From positions 868,001 to 932,000 of the forward strand of contig OZ345377.1 of NCBI GenBank assembly GCA_977006965.1: a DNA stretch of 64,000 bases, in the 5' to 3' direction. Of the stretch, positions 1-9,660 are shown piece after piece. Source of the DNA: Phymatolithon calcareum. Lineage: Eukaryota; Rhodophyta; Florideophyceae; Hapalidiales. Under the pieces are notes generated by a model. That model worked only from the letters and a program-made list of their open reading frames with translations, searched no databases and was not told where the DNA came from. The stretch's first letter is position 1. Each line of letters opens with the position of its first letter. Made by a program: the position numbers and the translations under genes.

Positions 1-1133
1 CGTGACGTCGCACCAGTCAGTGTTCGTCACAGAACGATTACCACTCCAGCCTCACTCGATGACGATGGCACACGAAAGCGCAAGAAGGATCTGGATGAAC
101 TAAGGATCTCCCACATCGGTCTCTCTGTCAAGGTAGAACAGCTTGCTGCCGAGCTTCGATCTACTACGCGTCTTGTGCAGGACACTCATGGCCTGGTTCG
201 CGGTCCATGCTCTATTTCTGAGCGCTCACTTCACCGAGCGATGCTTTTCGCAAACATTGCGGTTGTTCAAGCGCTAGAGAGCTCACATCCGGAGTTCTCT
301 AAAACGTACTCGGCACTGTGTCCTGCCAACTGCGTTCGTCAGATCACTTTGAGATCTAAGCGCTCGGACTGTACCTTGTTCGATATCAGACTAATGATAT
401 CTCATTTCATGCGCCAAGTTCTGCTGAGATCAACAATTTCTCCATCGGCTCTCCTGACGATGAAGTCTTCAACAAGGCATCCATCTATTATCGAAGTAGC
501 GTTTCCAACATTTGCCGACCTCTGTGACTCTTTGATGATTTCCGGAGAGCACAGAGAGGCAGGTGTTTACAGAGAAAGTGCTGTTAACTACAGATCGAGC
601 CGTGTTTTGCGTCGCGTGCAAGTTCTTGGCGTTGCAACGACCCGCAGCGAATCGCTGGACGACGGGGAATCTGAAGCAAAGCGGGAAGTATGCCAACAGA
701 AAGAGATGCATCTGAACAGGAAGTGCACGTTCTACTACAACAGTCAACAACCTGGTCTGACAACACCTGGGACGACAAGTTTGTCTACAAAGAAGAAGAC
801 ATAGCGCAAGAACGAGACTTTACAATGACTACACTGATGGACGAGGAACCCAGTTCATCAAGTAGAAGGAACAAGAAACCGCGCAAATCAAAGGTGGAGC
901 AAGCGTTTGTGTTGCGATGGGAGAGATGCACAATCAGCCCTCATCCGAGCGACGCCGATCCACATCTTATTCCTGGTGCATTGCGTCTCTATTTTCCCGC
1001 TGTTGTGGTGCGGTCTGTGATTCTTGTAGAGTCAACGCAAGCGATTTTTAACTCAGAATTGAACGGAAGGACACTGCAAGATATTCTATGCACTTCATCC
1101 AAAGCCGACTGCATCAATCGTAATACATCGTAG
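1..1133 (+). pseudogene. Broken reading frame of unknown function, cut by the window start
   Basis: An open frame enters from the left edge and runs to a stop at 804. A second frame, 690-1133, overlaps it and has an acidic then lysine-rich composition that looks coding. The first 60 codons read like protein: a KRKK cluster followed by a helical stretch (DELRISHIGLSVKVEQLAAEL) that could form a coiled coil. Between about 330 and 530 a third frame looks more protein-like than the open one. This suggests one ancestral gene carrying several frameshifts. I recognise no family. It faces the hypothetical gene at 1296-3028 convergently. A spliced gene is an alternative to a pseudogene, but I see no convincing splice pairs. 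Confidence 0.3.
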
Positions 1134-1295
1134 ATTCCCTCTCGCCTTGAGGTTCTGTTTGCTTACTATATCATCGCACCACTTTCACAAGCACCAGGTA
1201 CTCCGCACTAGAGATTTAAAAGTCGCAAAATGTAAAAAAAAATCCGAGACTGATAGACGTTCAAAAACAATACTTTATGCCACTAGACGTAACTG

Positions 1296-1847
1296 TCACT
1301 GCAAGAATGACTCTCGTAAGTTCCGAGATGAACGCATCCGTTCAGTTTGCCCTCTGGCGCTCCCTGTCAAGGCTCTTGCTTGTGCGATCTGTAGCTGCTT
1401 GCGATAGTCTGCCAGCGACATTTTGAGTGTCGCTTCACGGTACGCCTGCGCTGAGCCTGGCCCGAAGTTTGCATTTTCCTTGGCGGCGAAAGTAGACGCA
1501 TGTGTAACATTGTCTCTGTCCATGTCATCGCATGCTACCTTTCCGAGCGCAATTTTCTCCATCTCAGAAAGAGGTTCTCCAAGGCTTTGCCTTATAAGAC
1601 CTCGAATTCCAATCGCTAGGATATGGAAAGCCCGAAGTGAGAGCTCGGAAAGCCGCATCACTTCATTGATGCCGGAAGTATACAGCGCTGCTGACATGAC
1701 AGTAGCTGCTACTTGGTGCAGGCTCACGGAAGCTTCCGACGGCCACGTTTCCGGCACGGTCGCATATTCTGAGTTGCTCCGATCCACGCCTTTGATTTCG
1801 CGGGGATACCTTAGCGTTAGATTAAGGCTCGGAAACGCTAGCGCCAA
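1296..1847 (-). CDS. Downstream frame of a split hypothetical gene
   Basis: This 183-codon frame continues immediately after, and overlaps by 10 bases, the stop of the upstream frame (1838-3028). It has no ATG at its beginning (first codon TTG). A stop in its own frame lies only a few codons further upstream, so the frame change must fall within about 20 bases around 1847-1866. The product looks like genuine protein, with alpha-helical segments such as LSELSLRAFHILAIGIRGLI and a C-terminal half rich in Ala, Glu, Lys and Arg. I recognise no domain. It could be the C-terminal part of the same protein after a mutational or programmed frameshift, or after an unseen intron. Confidence 0.4.
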   Translation of the reverse strand: MALAFPSLNLTLRYPREIKGVDRSNSEYATVPETWPSEASVSLHQVAATVMSAALYTSGINEVMRLSELSLRAFHILAIGIRGLIRQSLGEPLSEMEKIALGKVACDDMDRDNVTHASTFAAKENANFGPGSAQAYREATLKMSLADYRKQLQIAQARALTGSARGQTERMRSSRNLRESFLQ

Positions 1848-3028
1848 GCCATCAAAAGATCTTCATTACTCTTGTTTACGCCTTCGTCGCTCTGGTCCGC
1901 CGTGAAGGTCTTCTTCACATCCCAAATTGTGTTCCTGATATCATCAGGTATTACAGTTTCATGATGAGATCCTGGGGTGCAAAATACAATTTCGTATCCC
2001 CTACGCTTCGCCTCTTCCAGTCCGAGCTCGCGGATAATCTCAACAACACACATGACTTCGCCGATAAACCTCTTACGGGACTCCGCACGTCCGTGCGTCC
2101 AGTTTCGGCTCAGAATGCCTTTCAACTGCTTCACAGCGTAGTCGCGAAGGACTTCGTACTCATCTCTTGGGTCCACATCATACCGAACGCGCTTGCGTTT
2201 GTCTCGAAAATCAGAATCCATGTCCTTCGCCATTTCCTCTGTCGTTTCCGCGTCCTGCGCAACTTCGCTCACATACGAAAACGTCGTATCCTGTCCTCCA
2301 AATGAATCCATCCATGCAGGCTCAGTCCGATGGTTGACCCTCTCCTCCGGTGGAGCGTCAGATTTGTCGAAATCTTCTTCTCTGACGGAGAGGATAGTGC
2401 TGGTGATAACTCTTCGCATGCAGAAGGACCACAGCTTACCCAGCTTCCCATGATATCGAATCCACTGGTGCTTTGACTCCACAGAAAAGAAAAGAACAGA
2501 TAGGCCAGAGACGCCTCTCATCAGTTCCATATGCCGTCCCATAATTTCCCTTGCTTCGTCATTCATCCACGGCTTGATTGGCTCTCCGCGGGTTCCCATG
2601 TCTTGCGTAAACGCAAGGATTGTGACCAAAACGCTCCACTTTACCGCAAAGGGCTTCCGGTCCTTTGCAAACAAAGCATCGAGATACGAAAGATCGTCGG
2701 CACTGGGAGCCCTACGACGCTTCCGCGTTGTTGTGGACGGGCCTTCGGATCGCGGGCGCGAGTTGCTTCTGTTGAGTTGGTCGGCTACAACGCTAGTGCT
2801 CAAAACCTCGCGAATCTTCTCGGCAGTCTCGTCCGCCAATCTGTCCATTTTTTCTCTTACCATACGGTCGTGGTTCTTGAGAGCCTGGATTGTGCTCCTT
2901 CGATACGTCTGAAATTCCAGGAACAGAGCTCCAATACTCGCTGTTTGCGGAGTTTCGCTTCGGTCGGCTGTACTGCGGTTGTCATCCGCCGGGCTGTGAG
3001 GTAGCGACTGGCGTCCTTGTGGATCCAT
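1838..3028 (-). CDS. Hypothetical charged protein with a basic NLS-like cluster
   Basis: The first ATG of this frame is at 3028; the frame stays open further upstream to 3142, but only from a GTG. From that ATG the product is 396 residues. The N-terminal 30 residues are rich in Ser, Pro, Asp and Arg. Next comes a stretch likely to form a coiled coil (NHDRMVREKMDRLADETAEK), then a basic TRKRRR cluster that could be a nuclear localisation signal. A more globular middle follows (KWSVLVTILAFTQDMGTRGE and VSGLSVLFFSVESKHQWIRY), and the end is charged. No catalytic motif or known domain is recognised. It may be a host gene or the first ORF of an unrecognised mobile element; the frame change into the next ORF fits either. 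Confidence 0.45.
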   Translation of the reverse strand: MDPQGRQSLPHSPADDNRSTADRSETPQTASIGALFLEFQTYRRSTIQALKNHDRMVREKMDRLADETAEKIREVLSTSVVADQLNRSNSRPRSEGPSTTTRKRRRAPSADDLSYLDALFAKDRKPFAVKWSVLVTILAFTQDMGTRGEPIKPWMNDEAREIMGRHMELMRGVSGLSVLFFSVESKHQWIRYHGKLGKLWSFCMRRVITSTILSVREEDFDKSDAPPEERVNHRTEPAWMDSFGGQDTTFSYVSEVAQDAETTEEMAKDMDSDFRDKRKRVRYDVDPRDEYEVLRDYAVKQLKGILSRNWTHGRAESRKRFIGEVMCVVEIIRELGLEEAKRRGYEIVFCTPGSHHETVIPDDIRNTIWDVKKTFTADQSDEGVNKSNEDLLMAWR

Positions 3029-3499
3029 GTTCCTCGTCAGACCTCGCACAGGCTGCGACGAAAGTTTTCCTGTAGCTTCGGAACAAGTTACTGGTTGTGA
3101 TAGCGCTCGCGTGTCCTGCACACGGTATCGTTTGCGCGGCACTGCAAACTAACATTTCCACCAGGAGGGCCGTGGGAGTTGTGCTTACAGACTTCCCGCC
3201 AGTCCAACAGACCCGGATACAAGCCCTAAATCCTCTGATCTGTTTATGAGGTCTATTTGTGGATATATGCACAACGGGATCGATCCTGGTATCCACAAAA
3301 ATGGGAATGTTTATCCAATCATGCTCGAGTGTGATCTAGAACGCCTGCTTCCAATTCAAGGCCGCATTGCAGGACCAAAGGCGCTTACTGTTCGAGCCCC
3401 ATATTTCGCACTCATATTAGTGCTAAATATGTGATTCGAACGGTAAGTACTGCACTCATGGTCTTCCTTACAGTTCTTGTGCGGCTCAACAAAAGCATG

Positions 3500-3551
3500 T
3501 ACATACGATTGGGCTCTGCTGCCTGTAGGCAGCAGAGCCCAATCGTATGTA
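3500..3551. repeat. Perfect inverted repeat (24-bp arms, 4-base loop)
   Basis: The left arm 3500-3523 is the exact reverse complement of 3528-3551, with TGTA between. The core is GGGCTCTGCTGCC facing GGCAGCAGAGCCC. It would form a very stable hairpin on either strand. No gene abuts it closely. It could be a fold-back transposon relic, a small-RNA precursor or a product of replication slippage. Confidence 0.85.
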
Positions 3552-4348
3552 TAACGTAGTGCGCAGCGCCAGATCATACATAATCTGACCCTTGAGTCAT
3601 AACTGCAGCTATGATTTCATGTAATTCTGCCGGGTATGAATTGCGCAATTCACATGCAAGCAGTATTACTTATTCGTAATATCTGCCTTTACAGTGCATG
3701 CACTCTGTAGGAGTAAGTAAAGCTCATATGCGTATTTACAGACGGCCGGCGACAGCTGTCGGTGCGCTGATGCGCCGCTCGCACAAGACCGCTATATAAT
3801 GATCGACAATGCCGGCAGTGAAAGGCTTTCCTTGGCACATCTACTGTATCGCAAATCTGTTCCATCCTGCGTTCTCGCCTGAGATCTTACCTAGGCGCAA
3901 GAACAGATACCAATGCAATCCATTGTCCGTACGATAAAACGCGATTGTAATGCATATGCATTAAGGAGTTGAGCCAGTCCTCTCGAACTGATTCGGAATC
4001 TCATCCGATTTCCTTCCCGGTACGCGTCTCCTCGTTCCTAGACTTTCATTGCGACCTCATGATGCCTGCATTCCTACTCACTCCCTAATTTGTTTTCCCA
4101 TACTTCCCACATTGAGCGCCGACCTTCACGATTTTTGGTCACACTTTTGCGTTCTCCCAACAAGTTCCGATCAGAGACTGAGGCCTTCTAGGTCCCTATA
4201 TGGCGCTTAAAGACATTTTCAAACGCTAATGCATACGATGTGCCCATGTACGTCGTCCATTTATTTAGCTTGCGATTTGCATTTATATTCCCGACTCTAA
4301 TTGGATCTGTTTCCTCCTGACCTCCTGTCGTTCAGTTATCCAGTCATT

Positions 4349-4990
4349 GTGCTTCGTAATCGACACAGAATATGAACAAGTGCGTTTTTATCCCCACTGT
4401 GTGTATATTGGAATTCTCTCCGTGCATCGGCTAACTCGCGATCTCGAACACCCGCTTTTTCAGTTCTCTCTTTTGATTTTTTGCTACGAATAGTGCGAAT
4501 TCGACGTTTCAAATGGTTCTCTTGCTCAGTGCTGGCGATGAAAAACGGTCACTGCGCTTCGCAATCGACACAGAATATCAACAGGTGCGTTTTTTATCCC
4601 CACTGTGTGACTTTCTCCGTGCATAGGCTAACTCGCGATCTCGAACACCCGCATTTTCAGGTCTTTCCTTTGCTTTTTTGCTACGAATAGTGCGAATTCG
4701 TCATTTCCAATGGTTTTCTTGCTCAGTGCTGGCGCTGCAAAATGTTCCGCAGTCATGACCGTTTTGGTCACTGTGCTTCGCAATCGACACAGATTATCAA
4801 CAGGTGCGTTTTTATCCCCACTGCGTGTATTTTGGAATTCTCTCCATGCATATGCTAACTCTATCCGCGTTTTCAGTTTTCTCCTTTAATTATTTTGCCA
4901 CGAATAGTGCGACTTCGTCATTTTCCGTGGTTCTGTTTTCAGTGCTCGTGATTCAAAACGTTCGGAAAGTCATTAACGCTTTTCACGGTG
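4349..4990. repeat. Three tandem repeats of about 205-220 bp
   Basis: Units start at 4349, 4554 and 4773, each with a variant of GTGCTTCGYAATCGACACAG. Inside each unit the same landmarks recur in order: GTGCGTTTTTATCCCCACTG, a segment around GCTAACTC, TTTTTGCTACGAATAGTGCG (or TTTTGCCACGAATAGTGCG), then TGGTTCT or TGGTTTT and CAGTGCT. The units are clearly related but diverged by substitutions and small indels, so this is an aged minisatellite-like array. No protein is conserved across units. Confidence 0.8.
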
Positions 4991-6348
4991 CAGTCGATCT
5001 CACCGTTCCGATTCAATAGATGAAGATTAATTCTTTATAAAATTCATTCTGTGCCGATACAATAGTCGAATCGATGTGCACTGTTCCCTCATTGTAGTGC
5101 ATGCACTATCCGTGCCGTATCTGAAATATGTCTTCTTTAAAAGGGTAAATATCCCGGAATGTGCACTTTGTCCGGTTCTGTGTCGGTGCCAATCACAGCC
5201 GTCGACTCGAGGACACAATGAATGTCGTGAACTGCAGTGTCGGCCCCGACGATACCGTCGGTGACCATCCCAGATGTCGGTATGACGACTTATTTGTTGT
5301 CGGAAACATGATGCATATGCCATGTGTCCCGTCGATGAAATGTGTGCTAACGCTAAAGCTCACTAAGTCTTAAATTTACATCGGCACCGACGAAAAAATT
5401 ATGATTCCCTCGGCTTTCAATTGACTGCCTCATTCGTCGTCCCGGTAGGCCAAATGCTCCTCCAGTGTTTTTTCAGAAGTGTATGTATTCGTAGAAAGGG
5501 TGCTAACCCTGCCCCCACATATACACCGGAGGGGCTATGATACAGCTAAGATGGCTGATTTTTTATTAAGAAATAGAAAAGTGGAATAAAGACAAGTTGG
5601 TACCGTCACTTCGGCTATTCAGTACACTGCAAACGTGTACAATATTCTGCGCCTCGCTATCAGAAAAAGTAAACAATTTTCAATCATATGCCGTGACCAG
5701 GGTCTGGGAAAATATTCTGAAATCGACTATTTTGCGTACCTTAAAAAGTTGTTAAATTTAGGCATATCATCTATCCGTTCATCCAAATAGTATCCGTGAA
5801 GGTGGAGATTTTCTGATTACGAGTATCCATTTGACGAGGATTGACTGTACAGGGCATGTCCCTGTAGATACAGCCTTCGACATTACCCATGTTCCCTCTC
5901 GATTAAATTTGGACTGTTGTTCTCCTATACACCAATCAAACATTCCGTATGTTCCACGCGAGAAACATAACCGGCAACTCAATCGCGCCTCCAATCAAAA
6001 CGTAATCTCAGATCATAATGGAGCTGGAACCTGGCAGTCGCAATTGCAATGTAATTACAGCAATTATTGCTGTAGAGTATCATATTATCATATTCGAGGA
6101 CCAATGTCGTTTTAACGAAAATTACCCAACCACGAACTCTGAAACTTGAATTCAGTCTTGTAATAAATTACAGTCCGACTGTAGTACTAATTCATTGACA
6201 AAATAGGCGACATTCGTAGACCAATTCTTCCCCACTCCTCGCGCAATGTTGTTTGGGAAGGGTTGACATGTGCGACGTCCAATCATGACCACCCCTCTCC
6301 GTCATTAACGTCCGCTTCGCTTTGCAGTGGTACGCGGGTACGGGTGTC

Positions 6349-7467
6349 ATGGTTGACCTGCGGTACGCACCCTCGAGCAAGGAGACCGGCTGGCTCACCC
6401 GCGAGTCCTCCGTTGGGCGCGGTCTCCGCCGGAAAACGGAGACAACTCCGCGTCGACTCTTTTTCAAACTCCGCGGCTCATCTCTCTCTGCGCATCCGGC
6501 CGAAACTTATCCTGAGCATTGGCGCTCGCCGGTTCTCGAGGTTGTTTCTGCGGAGCCGGAGCACTGCCGGCTGCAAGTTAAACTAGAGCATGCTGTCGTC
6601 ACTCTACTCGCGCACTCCAGTGCAGAGTTCAAGCGCTGGCAGACCGCTCTGGTCGCCTCCGCAGGCGCTTCATTTGAGCGGTATTACAAGCGTGAACGGC
6701 ATCTTGGAAAGGGACATTTTTCTTCGGTTTACGTGGCGTCAGACCGGATAACAAACGAAAAGTTTGCCGTCAAAATCATCAAGAAAGACAAGAATGACTT
6801 GGAAAAGTCAAAGAAGTTTATTCGGCGAGAAGTCAAGGTTCTTTCCGTCACCGACCATCCACACATCATCCGCGCTGTCGACTTTTTTTCCAGTGGCGGC
6901 AAGCCGCATATCGTGCTCGAGTATGTCCCAGGGGGCTCGTTGCGCGATCTAATTAAGAAAAAAAAGCGTCTAACGGAAGAAGAAGCGCGTCCCATAATGC
7001 TCGGTCTTCTCCTGGGATTGGCCTATTTGCATAAGTCTAATATTGTGCATCGCGATTTGAAACCGGACAACATTCTCATGGCGTCCGAAACCTTTCCGAA
7101 GATTACTGATTTTGGGCTTGCTACGTTTCGCAACGATGCCAAAAACATTCACTCTGTCGTTGGAACTCCTTCTTTTGTCGCTCCGGAAGTTTTTCGAAAC
7201 GTGCCGTACGGCCCGCCAGCGGACGTCTGGGCAACCGGCATCATTCTGTACATCATGATTGTCGGAGAGCGGCCATACGTCGGCGAGAATAGAGATGCGA
7301 TCAAACGCGCTGTTCTTGATGGTCATCTTCGCTTCCCCTCTGATGTCCTTGGTCCCGATTCGGTTGAGCTGAGGCATCTTATTAACTGCCTGCTTGCGCA
7401 TGACCAGCGAGGTCGAATTTCCGCTGCTGACGCGTTAAAGCATCCCTGGCTATCCGCAGAATTCTAG
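6349..7467 (+). CDS. PH domain plus Ser/Thr protein kinase
   Basis: The product is 372 residues from the ATG at 6349 and phosphorylates Ser/Thr in target proteins. Residues 11-105 read as a pleckstrin-homology domain: an early GWL (14-16), basic beta-strands and a closing helix with Trp97. This would direct the kinase to membranes or lipids. The kinase domain starts near 111: Gly loop GKGHFSSV (120-127), ATP-binding Lys142, helix-C Glu161, HRDLKPDN (234-241), DFG (254-256), APE (278-280), DVWATG (292-297), ending in HPWL. All catalytic residues are present, so it should be active. The domain ends two residues from the stop, leaving no regulatory tail. The style is CaMK/AMPK-like. The frame stays open upstream to a TTG beside CTTTGCAG at 6321-6328, so an upstream exon is possible. 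Confidence 0.9.
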   Translation: MVDLRYAPSSKETGWLTRESSVGRGLRRKTETTPRRLFFKLRGSSLSAHPAETYPEHWRSPVLEVVSAEPEHCRLQVKLEHAVVTLLAHSSAEFKRWQTALVASAGASFERYYKRERHLGKGHFSSVYVASDRITNEKFAVKIIKKDKNDLEKSKKFIRREVKVLSVTDHPHIIRAVDFFSSGGKPHIVLEYVPGGSLRDLIKKKKRLTEEEARPIMLGLLLGLAYLHKSNIVHRDLKPDNILMASETFPKITDFGLATFRNDAKNIHSVVGTPSFVAPEVFRNVPYGPPADVWATGIILYIMIVGERPYVGENRDAIKRAVLDGHLRFPSDVLGPDSVELRHLINCLLAHDQRGRISAADALKHPWLSAEF

Positions 7468-8539
7468 CAAAGGACATGCCCTCATTATGGAATATGTCGA
7501 TCAAGTTGTTCTATGATCAATTTTCGGCAATACATTTCGGTTTTCTTTGGGAGGATGGCGTCAGCTGGCTTCTGGTGTGACAATGCGTGTCATTTCTCTG
7601 ATCAGGCCCCCGGCTGGTTTGGCAGGCCTTTGAGCAGAGTGCGAAGAAGCAAGTATTACAATTTGTCTGGTGCTCCGTCAGAAGTGCCGGTGCTTCCCTA
7701 TTTTGGTCGGCCGAAGGACGAAATTCTTTTTCCCCCACGGATGATTCACTGACTATCAAGTTTTAACTTGCGGGGGCATTAACGTTTTTTATTTTTGTGT
7801 TCAATGCGGTGGCATGAGCAATGTAAGCGACGGAAGCTGTCTAGATCTCCAGTTTTTAGTGTTGTATAGTGATCTGCGAATTCCGTCTCCACATAATTTT
7901 TGTAACTGAAGTATAAGATAACAATCCTATTTGCAATGCGCCTATTTATCCACCATGTCAGCGAGACGACGACCAAGGTTGATCCGCTCTTTGAATTCCG
8001 TTGCGTGCTAGTTTCTCCAGTGCATCTGCTACTTCATGCCAGCTGTAACAGGCTTCAGAAATCTTAACTTCCTCGAGACCTCTTCATGCCCGCATGGACC
8101 CGCGAGCGTCCTTCGTTGAGAAAATTCACATAACGCAGCGCTTTCGCTCATCCTGGAAAGCAGGACGAGCACGAAGGCCGACATTAGAGGGTTTCGTCTG
8201 AGGAACTGTTCGGGTGCGTTGACATAGCCGCTCTGCCTTGCTCCAGGACAGGGTGGGTTGATGGATGTGCGTATAATTTTAATTATACTCTCCTCGTCTA
8301 TTTAACACCTGAGGAGCTTGCCGTAGCGTTATATTTATTTGTTTATGTTGCTACTTCTGTGCTCATTTCTTGAGACAGATCCTTTGGATTGTGTCGACTG
8401 CGTTTCCAACCCTGTTTCTTCTTGTTCTGAAAGCTGCTGTTTTGTCCTCAGGATTCAAGTTCGGGGTCATCTGTTCGCTGCTCTTCTTGGTCGGGTTATG
8501 GAAAGCCATGGAATAGCCAGTGTCTAACGAGGAGCCTAT
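7468..8539. other. Intergenic stretch after the kinase
   Basis: Only short overlapping frames are present (for example 7513-7752 + and 7517-7759 -), and none resembles a protein. I see no repeat copy here. Confidence 0.4.
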
Positions 8540-8838
8540 GCTTTTCCTTCTTGCGAAGCGGAAAAGGAGGTACTGTAGTTTTGCAAGGAAGGGCCCTTCC
8601 TTGCAAAACTACAGTACCAGCAAGACCCCCTCCTGGGAGTGGGTCTTGCTCTATGACACGAAATGACGAACACTCATTGGCGTTCGAAAGTAAATTCGAC
8701 CGTTACAAGCTTGTCCGTTGGTTTGATGTTTTTTTTGCTTCCAGCTTTTTCGCAATTTATGGCAATTGCCAAACGTTATTGTTTCAGTCGAGAATGAAAT
8801 CAGTTTGGGTCCCGGTTCGTTTCGTTCTCGACTGAAAC
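8540..8838. repeat. Cluster of four hairpins, one a perfect 50-bp palindrome
   Basis: Four inverted repeats follow one another. First, CTTTTCC (8541-8547) pairs with GGAAAAG (8560-8566). Second is a loopless palindrome, 8569-8593 with 8594-8618, centred on GGGCCC. Third, AGCAAGACCC (8619-8628) pairs with GGGTCTTGCT (8641-8650). Fourth, GTTTCAGTCGAGAA (8781-8794) pairs with TTCTCGACTGAAAC (8825-8838). The palindrome abuts the third hairpin with no gap. No known element is recognised. Confidence 0.8.
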
Positions 8839-8919
8839 GTGCTCTTTGGCCTTCCGAATTTGCCGTCATAGCGAGATCATATCAATAGCTCTAGAATGTA
8901 AAACCGTACTTTCTTTCTT

Positions 8920-9660
8920 TCTTTATTGCAGATGACGTCAATTTTTAAGTTAACGCCTTAACTTGCTCTCGAGCAAGTTCTCTTCGTTCAAATATTGGAT
9001 TATCGCTACGGGTTTCTCTCTGCACAGATCTTCTACCGTTTTGCTCCGAACTCTGCCGATGAATTTCCGTCGACTAACAGCCCGACCCGAACAATGTAGG
9101 ATCATATGTTCCACAGTTTCCTTCACACCATACGGGCATTTCTTGCACATTGGGTCGTGAGGAAGTGGCTCATTCTCGTTGTGTCCATGGTGAAAGCTGG
9201 TGACAATTGGACAGCAATTAGTTATGAGCTGGTTGAGTATTACCTCAGCCCGTCTATGTGAGATGTGTAGGTCTTCCGGGAGTGTCGGGATGGTAACTGG
9301 TTTGTAAAACCGTACTATTCCCTTGACTTGCTCCAGGCTAGTCGAAATATTTAGAGGGAAACTAGTGCATTTCCGTACTCTGCGGACCATTGGATTGGAC
9401 TACTGACGATTTCTCTCCTGCAGTACATCGTGGTGGACTCGTACACTTTACTTGGGAGCACGCGGGCCTTGAGGATATGTAACGCGTCCGACTCTTGACC
9501 TGCGAAGCCCCACAATGTCCTACTGCTCTGCAACAACGGCGAAAAGCAAGCATATTCAACCGACCCACATGCTTTGAAACAGCGCACAATCGCGTGCAGC
9601 GAAGATGGTGACACTCTCGGCACGTAAGGGAGGCATAAGAGGCGCTCAAACACGTGCTCA
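8920..9660 (-). mobile_element. 3' fragment of a LINE (non-LTR) retrotransposon, copy 1
   Basis: On the minus strand, frames 9653-9351 and 9390-8950 encode the end of a LINE polyprotein. The region after the reverse transcriptase (SRTLWGFAGQESDALHILKA) is followed by a C-terminal domain with a C-x2-C...H...C knuckle (MCKKCPYG, then ETVEHMILHC). The element ends with CTGCAATAAA and GAAA repeats at about 8911-8931 on the + strand. A TGACGTCA palindrome (8933-8940) lies in its 3' untranslated part. The reverse transcriptase core is absent, as in 5'-truncated LINEs, and the frame break near 9350-9390 shows it is dead. Copies 2 and 3 are at 11375 and 38500. Remnants may extend upstream to about 10090. 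Confidence 0.65.

Larger units (their letters stand above)
3143..6348. other. Intergenic stretch upstream of the kinase
   Basis: No reading frame here is supported; the short ones are scattered over both strands with no recognisable product. It holds a perfect palindrome (3500-3551) and three tandem repeats of about 210 bases (4349-4990), listed separately. The last 250 bases include CT-rich sequence and a CTTTGCAG at 6321-6328 that resembles a 3' splice site just before the kinase start. Confidence 0.5.

Noticed and set aside
8540-8838. CRISPR-like array or terminator cluster
   Set aside because: The stems differ in sequence and spacing and the context is eukaryotic, so it is not a repeat-spacer array.
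8933-8940. TGACGTCA as a regulatory site for a host gene
   Set aside because: It lies in the 3' untranslated part of a dead LINE fragment, and no host gene starts near it.
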